Below, piece after piece: positions 8,413 through 17,110 of a stretch of 64,000 bases of DNA. Every line of letters starts with the position of its first letter. Positions within the stretch are counted from its first letter, which is position 1. The notes below the pieces were generated by a model. That model had not been told where the DNA came from, made no database searches, and was given only the letters and a program-made list of their open reading frames with translations. The translations under genes were made by a program, and so were the position numbers. The stretch comes from Azospirillum formosense (GTDB taxonomy: Bacteria; Pseudomonadota; Alphaproteobacteria; Azospirillales; Azospirillaceae): positions 62,001-126,000 of the forward strand of contig NZ_CP159406.1 in the NCBI RefSeq assembly GCF_040500525.1. The letters are read 5' to 3'.

Positions 8413-9720
8413 TCAGGCCGAAGGACCGGTCGCCGGCAGGGGAATCGGCTCGAGCAGGCTTACCTGACGAAGGACACGGTCGTAAAGACCGCGGGGAACG
8501 AGGAACAGCGTGCCCCGCTTGGCGCCCGATTCCGCCTGGGGCGGCATCCAGGGCATCAGAGGCACCAGATCGCTCCCGGCCGGAAGCCGTGGGGCCAGAT
8601 ACTCCAGGGTCAGCTCCAGCCCGTTCTCATAAGCGTCGTAGGCGTAGCCGTGCAGCGGGTGCTTGAAGTCGTCGACCATGATGACGAACTCGCCGCACCG
8701 CCCGGCGATCAGCTCCACCTCGTCGGCCAGCGGCAGGTCGTCGTTCCAGTGGGCGTCCAGATAGAACAGCGGCATCCGGAACCGAGGGGAGCCGTCGGTC
8801 AGGAGGCCGGACAGGAAAGCCCGCGAATCCCCGTTGAACAGGGACACGTTCGGCAGATGGCAAAGGCGGATGACGCTGTCGTAATAGGCGGCCTCGTCCA
8901 GCTCGCACGAAAAGACCGGGCGCCCGTGATGGGCCAGGAATTCGGTCGTCGTGCCCCGGTAGGCGCCGGTTTCGATGAAGGCGTCGAAATGCAGCAGGGC
9001 ATCGAGATCGCGCAATATGCGGCGGCGCAGCTTCTGTCCGTTGAGCGGACCGCCGAATCCCAGGCGCTGGGACGGCGTTTCCACATCACGCCGGACAGCG
9101 CTCAGCACGGCGTTCATGACGGCGGCGATGTCCGCCTCCTGCCGCTCCATGGTCACCAGATGGCGCAAAGTCGGGACCACCCCCCGGGCAAGCGCCATGC
9201 GCTCGTCTCCGGTCAGCCGACCGGCAAGAGCCTCGATCCGGGCCTCCTGCACCCGGCGGGCGTCGCAGGACGGCACATCCGCCTCCCCTTCGACGGGAAA
9301 CAGCGCCAGCCCGACCAGGGATGGAATCCAGCCGATCCGCTGGAGCGACAGGTCCACCCGGCCGCCCGGCAGCGCAACGGCGCCTTGGTGACGCCAGACG
9401 GCGTCCGTCTCGTGCCAGCCGCCCGTCGTTTCCCACAGGAGATCGCTCATCGCGTCCACGCCACCGATGCGCAGCGTCATCGGCCGCGATTCCTCGGCCG
9501 CGTAGAGGGCCCACAGCTCATACAGGCCGGGGTTGGCGGCCTCCACGGTCCAAGACAGGCAGACCTCGGCGTTGGCGGCGCTTTCCGGAGAGACCAGAAC
9601 CGACCCGCCATAGCCTCCGTCACGCAGGGCGTTTCGCAGCGACCCCACCGAGTCCGCGTCCAGGGTCAGGATGCGGCCGGGCCGGCGACTTGCGTAGGGG
9701 GCGTAGGGAGGAAGGGCCAT
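8413..9720 (-). CDS. Methyltransferase-like protein with N-terminal CBM-like domain
   Basis: 435 residues. The C-terminal half shows a Rossmann methyltransferase pattern: FIETGAYRGTTTEFLA (motif I), VFSCELDEAAY (motif II acidic residue), LFNGDSRAFL, LFYLDAHW and MVDDFKHP, close to cephalosporin-hydroxylase/FkbM-like SAM enzymes. The first about 140 residues are a separate beta-rich segment (GLYELWALYAAEESRPMTL, then LPGGRVDLSLQRIGW) resembling the carbohydrate-binding modules CBM6/CBM35. So, like its neighbour, it combines a putative glycan-binding domain with a methyltransferase fold. Minus-strand operon member. No Shine-Dalgarno was recognised upstream of the ATG. Function inferred: methylation of a glycan chain. 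Confidence 0.65.
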   Translation of the reverse strand: MALPPYAPYASRRPGRILTLDADSVGSLRNALRDGGYGGSVLVSPESAANAEVCLSWTVEAANPGLYELWALYAAEESRPMTLRIGGVDAMSDLLWETTGGWHETDAVWRHQGAVALPGGRVDLSLQRIGWIPSLVGLALFPVEGEADVPSCDARRVQEARIEALAGRLTGDERMALARGVVPTLRHLVTMERQEADIAAVMNAVLSAVRRDVETPSQRLGFGGPLNGQKLRRRILRDLDALLHFDAFIETGAYRGTTTEFLAHHGRPVFSCELDEAAYYDSVIRLCHLPNVSLFNGDSRAFLSGLLTDGSPRFRMPLFYLDAHWNDDLPLADEVELIAGRCGEFVIMVDDFKHPLHGYAYDAYENGLELTLEYLAPRLPAGSDLVPLMPWMPPQAESGAKRGTLFLVPRGLYDRVLRQVSLLEPIPLPATGPSA

Positions 9721-9765
9721 GGGGTCCGGAAGGGAATGGATTGGAACGGGCCGCGGCGGCGCGCC

Positions 9766-10587
9766 TCAGCCAGGGAAACGGCGCAAATGGACAGGCAGAA
9801 CCTGGAAGTCCTCCTGTGACAGGGGAATGTTGTGCCACAGCATGTGCATGTTTCCGGCAAAGCCGAACGTGCCGTCATACATCTGGAAGATCTTGGTTTC
9901 GAACGCGGGTTCGTACATCGCGTCGATGCTGTTGTCGGCGATGTTGAAGAGACCGAAGAGATCGCTGCGAACGAAGAAGGCGTTCCAGCGGGTCGCGCAG
10001 ACCAGCTCGTAACCCTTTTCCTTCCCCAGTTCGATCAGCGCCCGCAACGAGCACCCCTGCTGGACCGACGGATTGAGGTCCTGGATGTAGACGACATCGT
10101 TGGGGATGGTCGGGTTGAACTCGATGACCAGCACGGCGGGCCGATGCTCGGTCAGGCTTCGCCACATGTGCCAATCGTTGCCATCGATGTCGATGACAAT
10201 CAGGTCGGGGTCCGCCGGGATCGGCGTTTGCTTCAACAGATCGTCCAGCGTGTTCCCGGGCGTGAACCCGGCGAAGCTGTTGATGCCGAAGACGCGCCCG
10301 TCGTGAGGAGCGTGGTTGCGCTGGAGATCCTCGAAGCGCGCCCGCTCCCCTTCGATCAGCACCGTGCTCCACCCTTCCTCGGCAACCAGCCGCCAGGTGT
10401 TGCTGTGGTTGCGGCCATCCCAGGCGCCGATTTCCACACACCACCGGTTGCGGGGACCGACGACGGAAAAGATCGCCTTAATGATCCCGTCCTCGCCGTC
10501 TTGGGACGTGGTGTTGCTCTGATGAGCGAGAAGCCACGTGCTTTCCGGCTTTACGCGACGCGCGGGACGAAGCTCGATGATCGGCAT
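9766..10587 (-). CDS. FkbM-family-like methyltransferase
   Basis: 273 residues from the ATG at 10585-10587; an in-frame ATG about 26 codons further upstream is possible but neither has a clear ribosome binding site. Motifs: CVEIGAWDGRNHSNT (SAM motif I), VLIEGERARFEDL (motif II acidic residue), LIVIDIDGNDWHMW (post-II DxxG-like motif) and LVIEFNP. These match the class of small FkbM-like methyltransferases found in surface-polysaccharide clusters. It is the promoter-proximal gene of the minus-strand set ending with the GT61 gene, so transcription probably starts in the AT-rich spacer 10588-11176. Substrate unknown. Confidence 0.7.
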   Translation of the reverse strand: MPIIELRPARRVKPESTWLLAHQSNTTSQDGEDGIIKAIFSVVGPRNRWCVEIGAWDGRNHSNTWRLVAEEGWSTVLIEGERARFEDLQRNHAPHDGRVFGINSFAGFTPGNTLDDLLKQTPIPADPDLIVIDIDGNDWHMWRSLTEHRPAVLVIEFNPTIPNDVVYIQDLNPSVQQGCSLRALIELGKEKGYELVCATRWNAFFVRSDLFGLFNIADNSIDAMYEPAFETKIFQMYDGTFGFAGNMHMLWHNIPLSQEDFQVLPVHLRRFPG

Positions 10588-11176
10588 GGATTGGGACTGG
10601 CTGGCAGTGAAAGGCTGAGTGTGCCCAGCGGATGTGTCCGACTTCGCACGGCATAGGACCATAGGTGAGCATCCCTGGGGTGGCAAGTTATAACTGGCGG
10701 CCGACCCAATGGTGTTTTGCCCCCCGACAGGGCGTACGACATGGGCGTGAAAGCGGAAATGGTTCGCGCATCTCCGCAGATGCCAACCGGGTGCCCTCCA
10801 TCCCAGGCAGCGCACGGGAAACTCCACAATCAATACGACAAATAGCAATAATATTGAAAATTCATCATGACGATTATATCAATTGTGAGGAAAATTGACA
10901 AAATTAATTTTGTCAATACTTCTCTTTGAGAATCATTTTTTGAGTCTATTGTTCGTTTCAATGATTCTTTTTAACAAAAATACCCTGGCAATAAGGGGGT
11001 CATCAGGCGGCAACTTCCATGGAAGCTTAACATTGCCTACTTTTTTGAGAGCTTCTTTGAGATAAGCCACCTTAAAATAGATACGTCTAAAATCATATAA
11101 AATTTGTGGACTAACTTCATGGTATATGCTTCTTTTCGGTGCATATCGCCATGCTTATGATTCAAATGTGTGTTTC
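10588..11176. other. AT-rich divergent intergenic region with two palindromes
   Basis: About 590 bp between divergent genes, markedly AT-rich from 10830 to 11190 against a GC-rich background. It holds a perfect 24-bp palindrome (10894-10917) and a second inverted repeat with 9-bp arms AGAATCATT (10929-10937) and AATGATTCT (10960-10968). Probably a bidirectional control region; no gene is supported. Confidence 0.6.
10894..10917. promoter_or_regulatory. Perfect 24-bp palindrome, candidate operator
   Basis: Left arm ATTGACAAAATT is exactly reverse-complementary to right arm AATTTTGTCAAT with no spacer. It contains TTGACA in both orientations and sits in the AT-rich divergent spacer, fitting a dimeric regulator site overlapping -35 elements. 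There is no T-tract consistent with a terminator. Confidence 0.45.
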
Positions 11177-11530
11177 ATGCATGAAATATTCTCTGAATTC
11201 GCAGGGGAGATCGCCGTCCGGGACGGGATAGCGCGCATCACCTTTGTCGGAGACAACCCGAACACGTTCGACCGTGACGGCATGACGCCGAAGGTACGCG
11301 TCATTCTGCCGGTCAAGGGCCTGCTCCAGCTCCACAGCGCCCTTGGCGATCTGGTGGGCAAGCTGACGCTCCCCCCGCCTGCCTCCGGGCCGGTCCCGGG
11401 GCCGGTGGAACCGGCTGTCCCCACGGCGGTCTCCGGCCGGCCGGAAGCGCCATGGACCGCGCCGGAACCGGCGGCGGGTCCGGCGCAATCGCCCAACTTC
11501 ACCGCCCACGGAAACCGGACCGGAGACTGA
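11177..11530 (+). CDS. Small conserved-looking protein of unknown function upstream of the T1SS cargo gene
   Basis: 117 residues from the ATG at 11177 (a longer version from 11126 is possible; neither has a clear Shine-Dalgarno). The first about 65 residues look like a folded domain: alternating hydrophobics (IARITFVGDNP, then VRVILPVKGLLQLHSALGDLVGKL). The rest is a Pro/Ala/Gly-rich tail. Codon use becomes typically GC-rich only after about 11200. I recognise no family. The gene is 108 nt upstream of the VWA/FG-GAP gene and on the same strand, so it might be co-expressed with the secretion cassette. Confidence 0.5.
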   Translation: MHEIFSEFAGEIAVRDGIARITFVGDNPNTFDRDGMTPKVRVILPVKGLLQLHSALGDLVGKLTLPPPASGPVPGPVEPAVPTAVSGRPEAPWTAPEPAAGPAQSPNFTAHGNRTGD

Positions 11531-11638
11531 CGCCCGGCCTGAAGGAACAACGATCCGGCACCCGGAGCGGGCAGGCGCCCTGCATCGGCAAGCTCCCGGC
11601 GGTTCCGGCACACACGACATCTCTGCGGGAGTCCGAAC

Positions 11639-14566
11639 ATGACAGCGGTAACGAAGACCAATTCCACGACCATCGCCTCGACCCAGCAGACCTTTGGCTT
11701 GGCCGTGGATTTCCCGGACACGACCCAGTCCAGCAAGGTGACGCTGAACGGCACGGTGTCGCTGGGGCAGGTGCCGTCGGGCACCTACAACATCGCCTTC
11801 GTCATGGATGTTTCCGGCAGCACGAGCGGCAGCGCCGGCGCCATCGTGGGCGACCAGAACAACGACGGCCAGGCCAACACGATCCTGGACGCCGAGATCG
11901 CGGCCTTCAAATCGCTCTACAACGCGCTCGCCGCCTCCGGCCTGTCGTCCAGTTCCCGCGTGTCGCTGATCACGTTCGACACCGCGGCCGCCACCGTGTT
12001 CACCGGCGGGTTCGGTTCCGCCGACGTCAACGGCAACGGCCGTGACGACAGCGTGGAGTTCTTCGAACGGCTGACCGGTCAGACCACCGGCAACATGACC
12101 AACTTTACCGCCGGTCTGGAGCAGGTCCAGACCTTCTTCGCCAACGAGAGCGCGGCCGGGGAGTCGAATCTGGTCGTCTTCGCGTCCGACGGCGATTGGA
12201 ACACGGGCAGCAATCCGCAATCGACGGCGGACGCCCTGCGCAGCACCTACTCGGCCAGCATCCGTGCCTATGCCGTCGGGGCGGCCCCCACCCTTTCCAC
12301 GCTCGACGCGCTCGACGGCTCCCCGGCCAATTCGGCGATCCGCGTGACCGACCTCAGCCAGCTCGGCACCCAGCTCGTCAAGCCGCGGATCACGACGGCC
12401 GACATTTCCCGGGTCGAAATCCTGAACGACAACACCGTCGTCGCCACGATCCAGGGCAGCCAGCTCGTCAGCACGCCGCTCGGCCTGCAGTTCACCGCCG
12501 ATGTCAGCGGCCTGAACATCACCCGGGGCCAGTCCAACAACCTGACGGTCCGCGCCATCGCCAGCACCAATGAAGAGGTGTCGGTGCAGGAGAACGTCGA
12601 GGGCATGGTTTCGGCCCCCCCGACCACCACGACCCCGACCACCACCGTGCGCGGCGTGCGCTTCGACTTCGACGGCGACGGCGTGGCCGACGTGCTGTGG
12701 CGCAACCGCGGCGACGGCAACATCGCCATCTCCGACAGCTCCAACAACCGCGCCTTCAAGCTGGTCTCCGGCTCGGGCGGCGTGGACAACAATCCAGGCG
12801 CCGATTACCGGATCGTCGCCATCGGCGACTTCAACGGCGACACCCGCGCCGACATCCTGTTCCGCAACGCCGACGACAGCTTGGTCGCCTGGCTGATGAA
12901 CGGCACCACCGTGGCGGGAGGCCTGACCCTGGACGCCCCGGCGTCGCGCGCCTACACCGTGGTGGGCGTCGGCGACTTCGACGGCAACGGCACCGACGAC
13001 ATCCTCTTCGAGAACCGCGGCAGCAACCTGCTGACCGTCTATGCCAACGGCACCAGCGCCAGCGGCAACATCGCCTTCTCGCGCCCGGACGCCGCCTGGT
13101 CGATCCAGGGCGTGGACGACTTCAACAAGGATGGGAAGTCCGAAATCCTGTGGCGCCACCGCGACGGCCGGCTGGCCACCCAGGCGGCGGGCGGCACGCT
13201 GCAAATGCTGGTCGACGGCAACAGCGCCAACGCCGGCACCACCCTGACCGCCAACGCCCGCGTCGTCGGCACCGGCGACGTGAACGGCGACGGGATCGCC
13301 GACATCGTGATGCGCGAGGACTTCGGTTCCGTCTACAGCGTCCTGGTCACCGGCCTCAACGCGGTGAGCGGCATCCAGACCGGCAACGCCCCGTCGGCCA
13401 ACGTCAACTGGTCGATCTCCGGTGTCGGCAACTTCAACGGCGGCACGGCCAATGCCCCCGACAACACGGTGGAGGTGCTGTGGCGGCAGAACCCGCTGCG
13501 CACCTCGGGCAACCTGTCGATCAACGACTACGACTCGGCCAGCGGCAGCGTCCTCAGCAATCCGGGCTCGTCCTGGCAGATCGTCAACGGGTCCAGCATC
13601 ACCCGTCCGCCGCGCGCCGTGCAGAACAGCGACCTGGATGGCGACGGCAACGCCGACATCATCTTCCGTGACAGCCAGACCGGCGCCATCGGTTTGTGGC
13701 GCAGCGACTACAGCTTCTCGGTTTCCAGCCGCAGCGCGATCATCGCCACGCCCTCGCCCGAATGGAGCATGATCGGCCAGGGCGACTTCGACGGCGACGG
13801 CAAGGCCGACCTGCTGTTCCGCAACAGCACCACCCAGCAGGTGGGCGTGTGGCTGATGAACGGCTCGACCGTCCGGCGGGCCGAACTGATCAACAGCATC
13901 CCGAACAACTGGAACGTCGCGGCCATCGGCGACTTCAACGGCGACGGCAAGTCCGACGTGGCATGGCGCGACACCGACGGCCAGGTCGGCATCTGGCGTA
14001 TGGACGGCACGACGGCGACCGCCGCCCTGGCCGGCAGCGCCGGGCTGGAGTGGGAGATCAAGGCGGCTGCCGACTTCGACAACGACGGCCGCTCCGACAT
14101 GCTGATCCGCAACAAGAACACCGGCGCCCTCGGCATCTGGCGTCTGGACGAACAGACCCAGACGATTTCCGGGCAGTCGCTGTCCGCCAGTGCCGGACTC
14201 GACTGGTCGCTGGCCGGCGTCGCCGACTTCACCAACGATGGCCGGGCCGACCTGCTGTGGCGCAACAACACCACCGGCCAGGTCGGTCTGTGGCGCATGA
14301 ACGGCGCCGCCGTCGGCAGCGGCGAGTTCATCCAGGGAATTGGCAGCAACTGGCAGATCCAGGGCACCGGCGACTACAACAACGACGGCAGCGAGGATGT
14401 GCTGTGGCGCAACACCACCGATAACATGGTGGCGGTCTGGGACATGCAGCCCTTCCTCAACGGCGGCAGCGTGAACCCCGTGGTCATCGCCAACACGCTC
14501 GACTCCAACTGGGTCATCCAGCGCCAGGCCGGCGCTCTGGCCCAGGGCGGGGTCCTGGCCGCATAA
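11639..14566 (+). CDS. VWA-domain protein with FG-GAP/VCBS repeats, probable type I secretion cargo
   Basis: 975 residues; ATG preceded by GGAG at 7 nt. Residues about 50-235 form a von Willebrand factor A domain with a complete MIDAS start DVSGS (Asp57, Ser59, Ser61) and VVFASDGDWNTG. From about residue 335 to the end there are many FG-GAP/VCBS-type repeats of the form GDFNGDGKADLLWRN, each with a calcium-binding DxDGDG loop, expected to fold as a beta-propeller. No signal peptide, so export is probably by the ABC/HlyD pair directly downstream. The C-terminal module is homologous along its whole length to the end of the giant RTX protein at 25483-31125. Likely an adhesin or matrix protein; the ligand is unknown. 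Confidence 0.85.
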   Translation: MTAVTKTNSTTIASTQQTFGLAVDFPDTTQSSKVTLNGTVSLGQVPSGTYNIAFVMDVSGSTSGSAGAIVGDQNNDGQANTILDAEIAAFKSLYNALAASGLSSSSRVSLITFDTAAATVFTGGFGSADVNGNGRDDSVEFFERLTGQTTGNMTNFTAGLEQVQTFFANESAAGESNLVVFASDGDWNTGSNPQSTADALRSTYSASIRAYAVGAAPTLSTLDALDGSPANSAIRVTDLSQLGTQLVKPRITTADISRVEILNDNTVVATIQGSQLVSTPLGLQFTADVSGLNITRGQSNNLTVRAIASTNEEVSVQENVEGMVSAPPTTTTPTTTVRGVRFDFDGDGVADVLWRNRGDGNIAISDSSNNRAFKLVSGSGGVDNNPGADYRIVAIGDFNGDTRADILFRNADDSLVAWLMNGTTVAGGLTLDAPASRAYTVVGVGDFDGNGTDDILFENRGSNLLTVYANGTSASGNIAFSRPDAAWSIQGVDDFNKDGKSEILWRHRDGRLATQAAGGTLQMLVDGNSANAGTTLTANARVVGTGDVNGDGIADIVMREDFGSVYSVLVTGLNAVSGIQTGNAPSANVNWSISGVGNFNGGTANAPDNTVEVLWRQNPLRTSGNLSINDYDSASGSVLSNPGSSWQIVNGSSITRPPRAVQNSDLDGDGNADIIFRDSQTGAIGLWRSDYSFSVSSRSAIIATPSPEWSMIGQGDFDGDGKADLLFRNSTTQQVGVWLMNGSTVRRAELINSIPNNWNVAAIGDFNGDGKSDVAWRDTDGQVGIWRMDGTTATAALAGSAGLEWEIKAAADFDNDGRSDMLIRNKNTGALGIWRLDEQTQTISGQSLSASAGLDWSLAGVADFTNDGRADLLWRNNTTGQVGLWRMNGAAVGSGEFIQGIGSNWQIQGTGDYNNDGSEDVLWRNTTDNMVAVWDMQPFLNGGSVNPVVIANTLDSNWVIQRQAGALAQGGVLAA

Positions 14567-14594
14567 CGCGGATCCCTTCCGCACGTTTCGAAAC

Positions 14595-14630
14595 GGGGGG
14601 CGCCGCCGGAGCGATCCGGCGGCGCCCCCC
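14595..14630 (+). terminator. Strong GC hairpin after the VWA gene
   Basis: Perfect 16-bp stem (GGGGGGCGCCGCCGGA with its complement) and a 4-nt loop, 28 nt after the stop codon. It is followed only by GCCATCTTTA, so it may attenuate rather than fully stop transcription into the transporter gene. Confidence 0.6.
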
Positions 14631-14818
14631 GCCATCTTTAAGACGGACGACGATCCGGAAAACGCGCCCAGGCTGCACCTCCCGGTCCGCTTTATCGCAT
14701 GCGCACCCGTGCAACGATGTGGTATGGCCTAATACGTTCGGTGGAGAGCGCTCTGCCTCCGCCTGCAAAGGCGGCCTTCCCCGGCCGACCCAATCCTTCA
14801 CTTGTCCGCTTCCGCAAG

Positions 14819-17095
14819 ATGACCACAACGAACGCCAGCCTTTCCCGTCCGAAACCTGAAGGCGAAGCCGGCTCCGACGGAGCGGCCGCGCGGGCGGGAG
14901 ATGCGTCCGGTGCCGAAGCACCGGACGGAGCAGCGCCGCAGGACGGCGGCCCGACGATGTCCGCGGCGGAGACCGGCGCCTATTGCCTGGTCCGCATCGC
15001 CCGTCATCACGGCGTTCGCCTGTCGGTCGATCGCATCCGCCACGATTATGCGTTGAGCCAGCGGGCTCCGGAGCCGCGGCTGATGGTGCGCATCGCGCGG
15101 GAGAACGGCTTCACCGCGCGCTCCACGTCCCTGTCCTGGGCCGATCTTTTGAACGCGGCCGAGGCCTTCCCGGCCATGACGCGGCTGAGCAACGGCAATT
15201 ACGTCGTGTTGTCCGGCGTCCGTCCGACGGAGGACGGGCCGCAGATCGTCATCCTCGATCCACTGGCCAGCCGGCCCGACTTCCTGTTCCTGTCCGAAGC
15301 GGAATTCACCTCCCGCTGGAAGGGCGAGGTCGTGCTGCTGAAGCGCCGGTTCGCCCTGTCCGATGAGCAGCAGCCCTTCGGTCTGCGCTGGTTCGTTCCG
15401 GAGGTCCTGCGCCAGAAGTCCGTGCTGCGCGACGTCGCCGCCGCCGCGATCGTCATGCACATCCTGGGCCTGGTCTTCCCGCTCTTCTTCCAGATCGTCA
15501 TCGACAAGGTGCTGGTGCATGCCAGCTTCTCCACCCTCGAGGTGCTGGGCGCGGGCATCGTGGTGGCGATCCTTTTCGACGGTTTGCTGACCTTCCTGCG
15601 CGGCTACATGCTGCTGCACGGCACCTCGAAGATCGACATTCGCACCGCCACCCGCACCTTCGACCACATGACCCGGCTGCCCGTCTCCTTCTTTGAAAGG
15701 ACGACGGCCGGCGTGTTGTCCAAGCACATGCAGCAGGGCAACGCGATCCGCGAATTCCTGACGGGGGGGCTGTTCCAGACCCTTCTGGACTCGTCGGTGC
15801 TCCTCGTCTTTCTGCCGATCCTTCTTTTCTACAGCGTCCCGCTGACCGGCGTCGTCGTCGGCTTCTCGGCGCTGCTCGCCCTGCTCATCGCCGGCATGGC
15901 GACCATCTTCCGCCGCCGTCTGCACGCGCTCTACGAAGCGGAGGCCGACCGGCAGGCCCTGCTGGTGGAAACCATCCACGGCATGGCGACCATCAAATCC
16001 CTGGCGCTGGAACCGTCGCAGCGCAAGGCGTGGGATCAGCGCTCGGCCGGCTCCATCGAACGCCATGTCGAGGTCGGCAAGATCTCCTCGGTCGCCCGCG
16101 CCGCGTCGGACATCATCAGCAAGATGATGTCGGTGACGGTGATCTGGGTCGGGGCCATCCTGGTTTTCCGCGGTCAGATGACGGTCGGCGAACTGGTCGC
16201 CTTCAACATGCTGTGCGGGCGCGTCTCCGGTCCGCTGGTCGCCATCGTCGGCCTGATCCAGCAGTACCAGCAGACGGCCCTGTCGGTGCGCATGCTGGGG
16301 TCGGTGATGAACGAGCCGCCCGAGCGCAATCTGGGCGCCGGTCTGCAACTGCCCATCAAGGGGCATGTCGCCTTCGACCGGGTCACCTTCCAGTATCCGT
16401 CGGCCAGCACCCCCGCCCTGAACGAGGTCAGCTTCGCCATACCGCCCGGCGCGACGGTCGGGGTGGTGGGGCGCAGCGGTTCCGGCAAGACCACCCTGAC
16501 CAAGCTGATCCAGGGGCTGCACCAGCCCAGGAGCGGCCTGGTTCGGGTCGACGGGGTCGACCTGCGCGAATGGGACGCGGTGCATCTGCGCAGCCACATC
16601 GGCGTGGTGCTGCAGGAAAGCTTCCTGTTCCGCGGCACGGTTCGCGACAACATCGCGATCGCCCGCCCGTCGGCGACGCTGGAGGAGGTGGTGGTCGCGG
16701 CGCGCACCGCCGGCGCCCATGAGTTCATCGAGCGGTTGCCCAAAGGCTACGACACCCACCTTGAGGAAGGGGCGACCAACCTGTCCGGCGGGCAGAAGCA
16801 GCGTCTGGCCATCGCGCGGGCGTTGGTGCGCAACCCGCCGATCCTGGTGTTCGACGAGGCGACCTCGGCGCTCGACCCCGACAGCGAGTCGATCATCCAG
16901 GAGAATCTGCGCCACATCACGCGGGGCCGGACCACCATCATCGTGTCGCACCGCCTGTCGTCCATCCGGAGCGCCGACGCAATCGTCGTGATGGAGAGGG
17001 GAAAGGTCGCCGACATCGGCACGCACGACCAACTTCTGGCGCGCTGCGCCATCTACCGGCATCTGTGGGACAAGCAGATGCAGGGAAACCGTTAA
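14819..17095 (+). CDS. Type I secretion ABC transporter (permease/ATPase) with inactive C39-like domain
   Basis: 758 residues from the ATG at 14819. Order: a Pro/Ala/Gly-rich leader, a C39 peptidase-like domain (about 50-180), a six-helix ABC exporter membrane domain (about 195-500) and the nucleotide-binding domain with Walker A GRSGSGKT (near 551), signature LSGGQKQR (near 655) and Walker B ILVFDEATSALD (near 675). In the C39 region the motif aligns as ETGAYCLVRIARHHG, where active peptidases have DCGxxCL: the nucleophilic Cys is replaced by Thr, so this is a non-cleaving HlyB-type domain that would bind unfolded RTX cargo. Followed 15 nt later by the HlyD-type adaptor. It should sit in the inner membrane and energise export of the VWA, RTX and protease proteins encoded nearby. 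Confidence 0.92.
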   Translation: MTTTNASLSRPKPEGEAGSDGAAARAGDASGAEAPDGAAPQDGGPTMSAAETGAYCLVRIARHHGVRLSVDRIRHDYALSQRAPEPRLMVRIARENGFTARSTSLSWADLLNAAEAFPAMTRLSNGNYVVLSGVRPTEDGPQIVILDPLASRPDFLFLSEAEFTSRWKGEVVLLKRRFALSDEQQPFGLRWFVPEVLRQKSVLRDVAAAAIVMHILGLVFPLFFQIVIDKVLVHASFSTLEVLGAGIVVAILFDGLLTFLRGYMLLHGTSKIDIRTATRTFDHMTRLPVSFFERTTAGVLSKHMQQGNAIREFLTGGLFQTLLDSSVLLVFLPILLFYSVPLTGVVVGFSALLALLIAGMATIFRRRLHALYEAEADRQALLVETIHGMATIKSLALEPSQRKAWDQRSAGSIERHVEVGKISSVARAASDIISKMMSVTVIWVGAILVFRGQMTVGELVAFNMLCGRVSGPLVAIVGLIQQYQQTALSVRMLGSVMNEPPERNLGAGLQLPIKGHVAFDRVTFQYPSASTPALNEVSFAIPPGATVGVVGRSGSGKTTLTKLIQGLHQPRSGLVRVDGVDLREWDAVHLRSHIGVVLQESFLFRGTVRDNIAIARPSATLEEVVVAARTAGAHEFIERLPKGYDTHLEEGATNLSGGQKQRLAIARALVRNPPILVFDEATSALDPDSESIIQENLRHITRGRTTIIVSHRLSSIRSADAIVVMERGKVADIGTHDQLLARCAIYRHLWDKQMQGNR

Positions 17096-17110
17096 CCGGG
17101 AAGCCCCGTC

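Noticed and set aside
11162..14635. Very long minus-strand open frame (1,157 codons) opposite the VWA gene
   Set aside because: It is a product of high GC3 and repeat composition; the plus-strand reading has clear VWA and FG-GAP motifs and a ribosome binding site.
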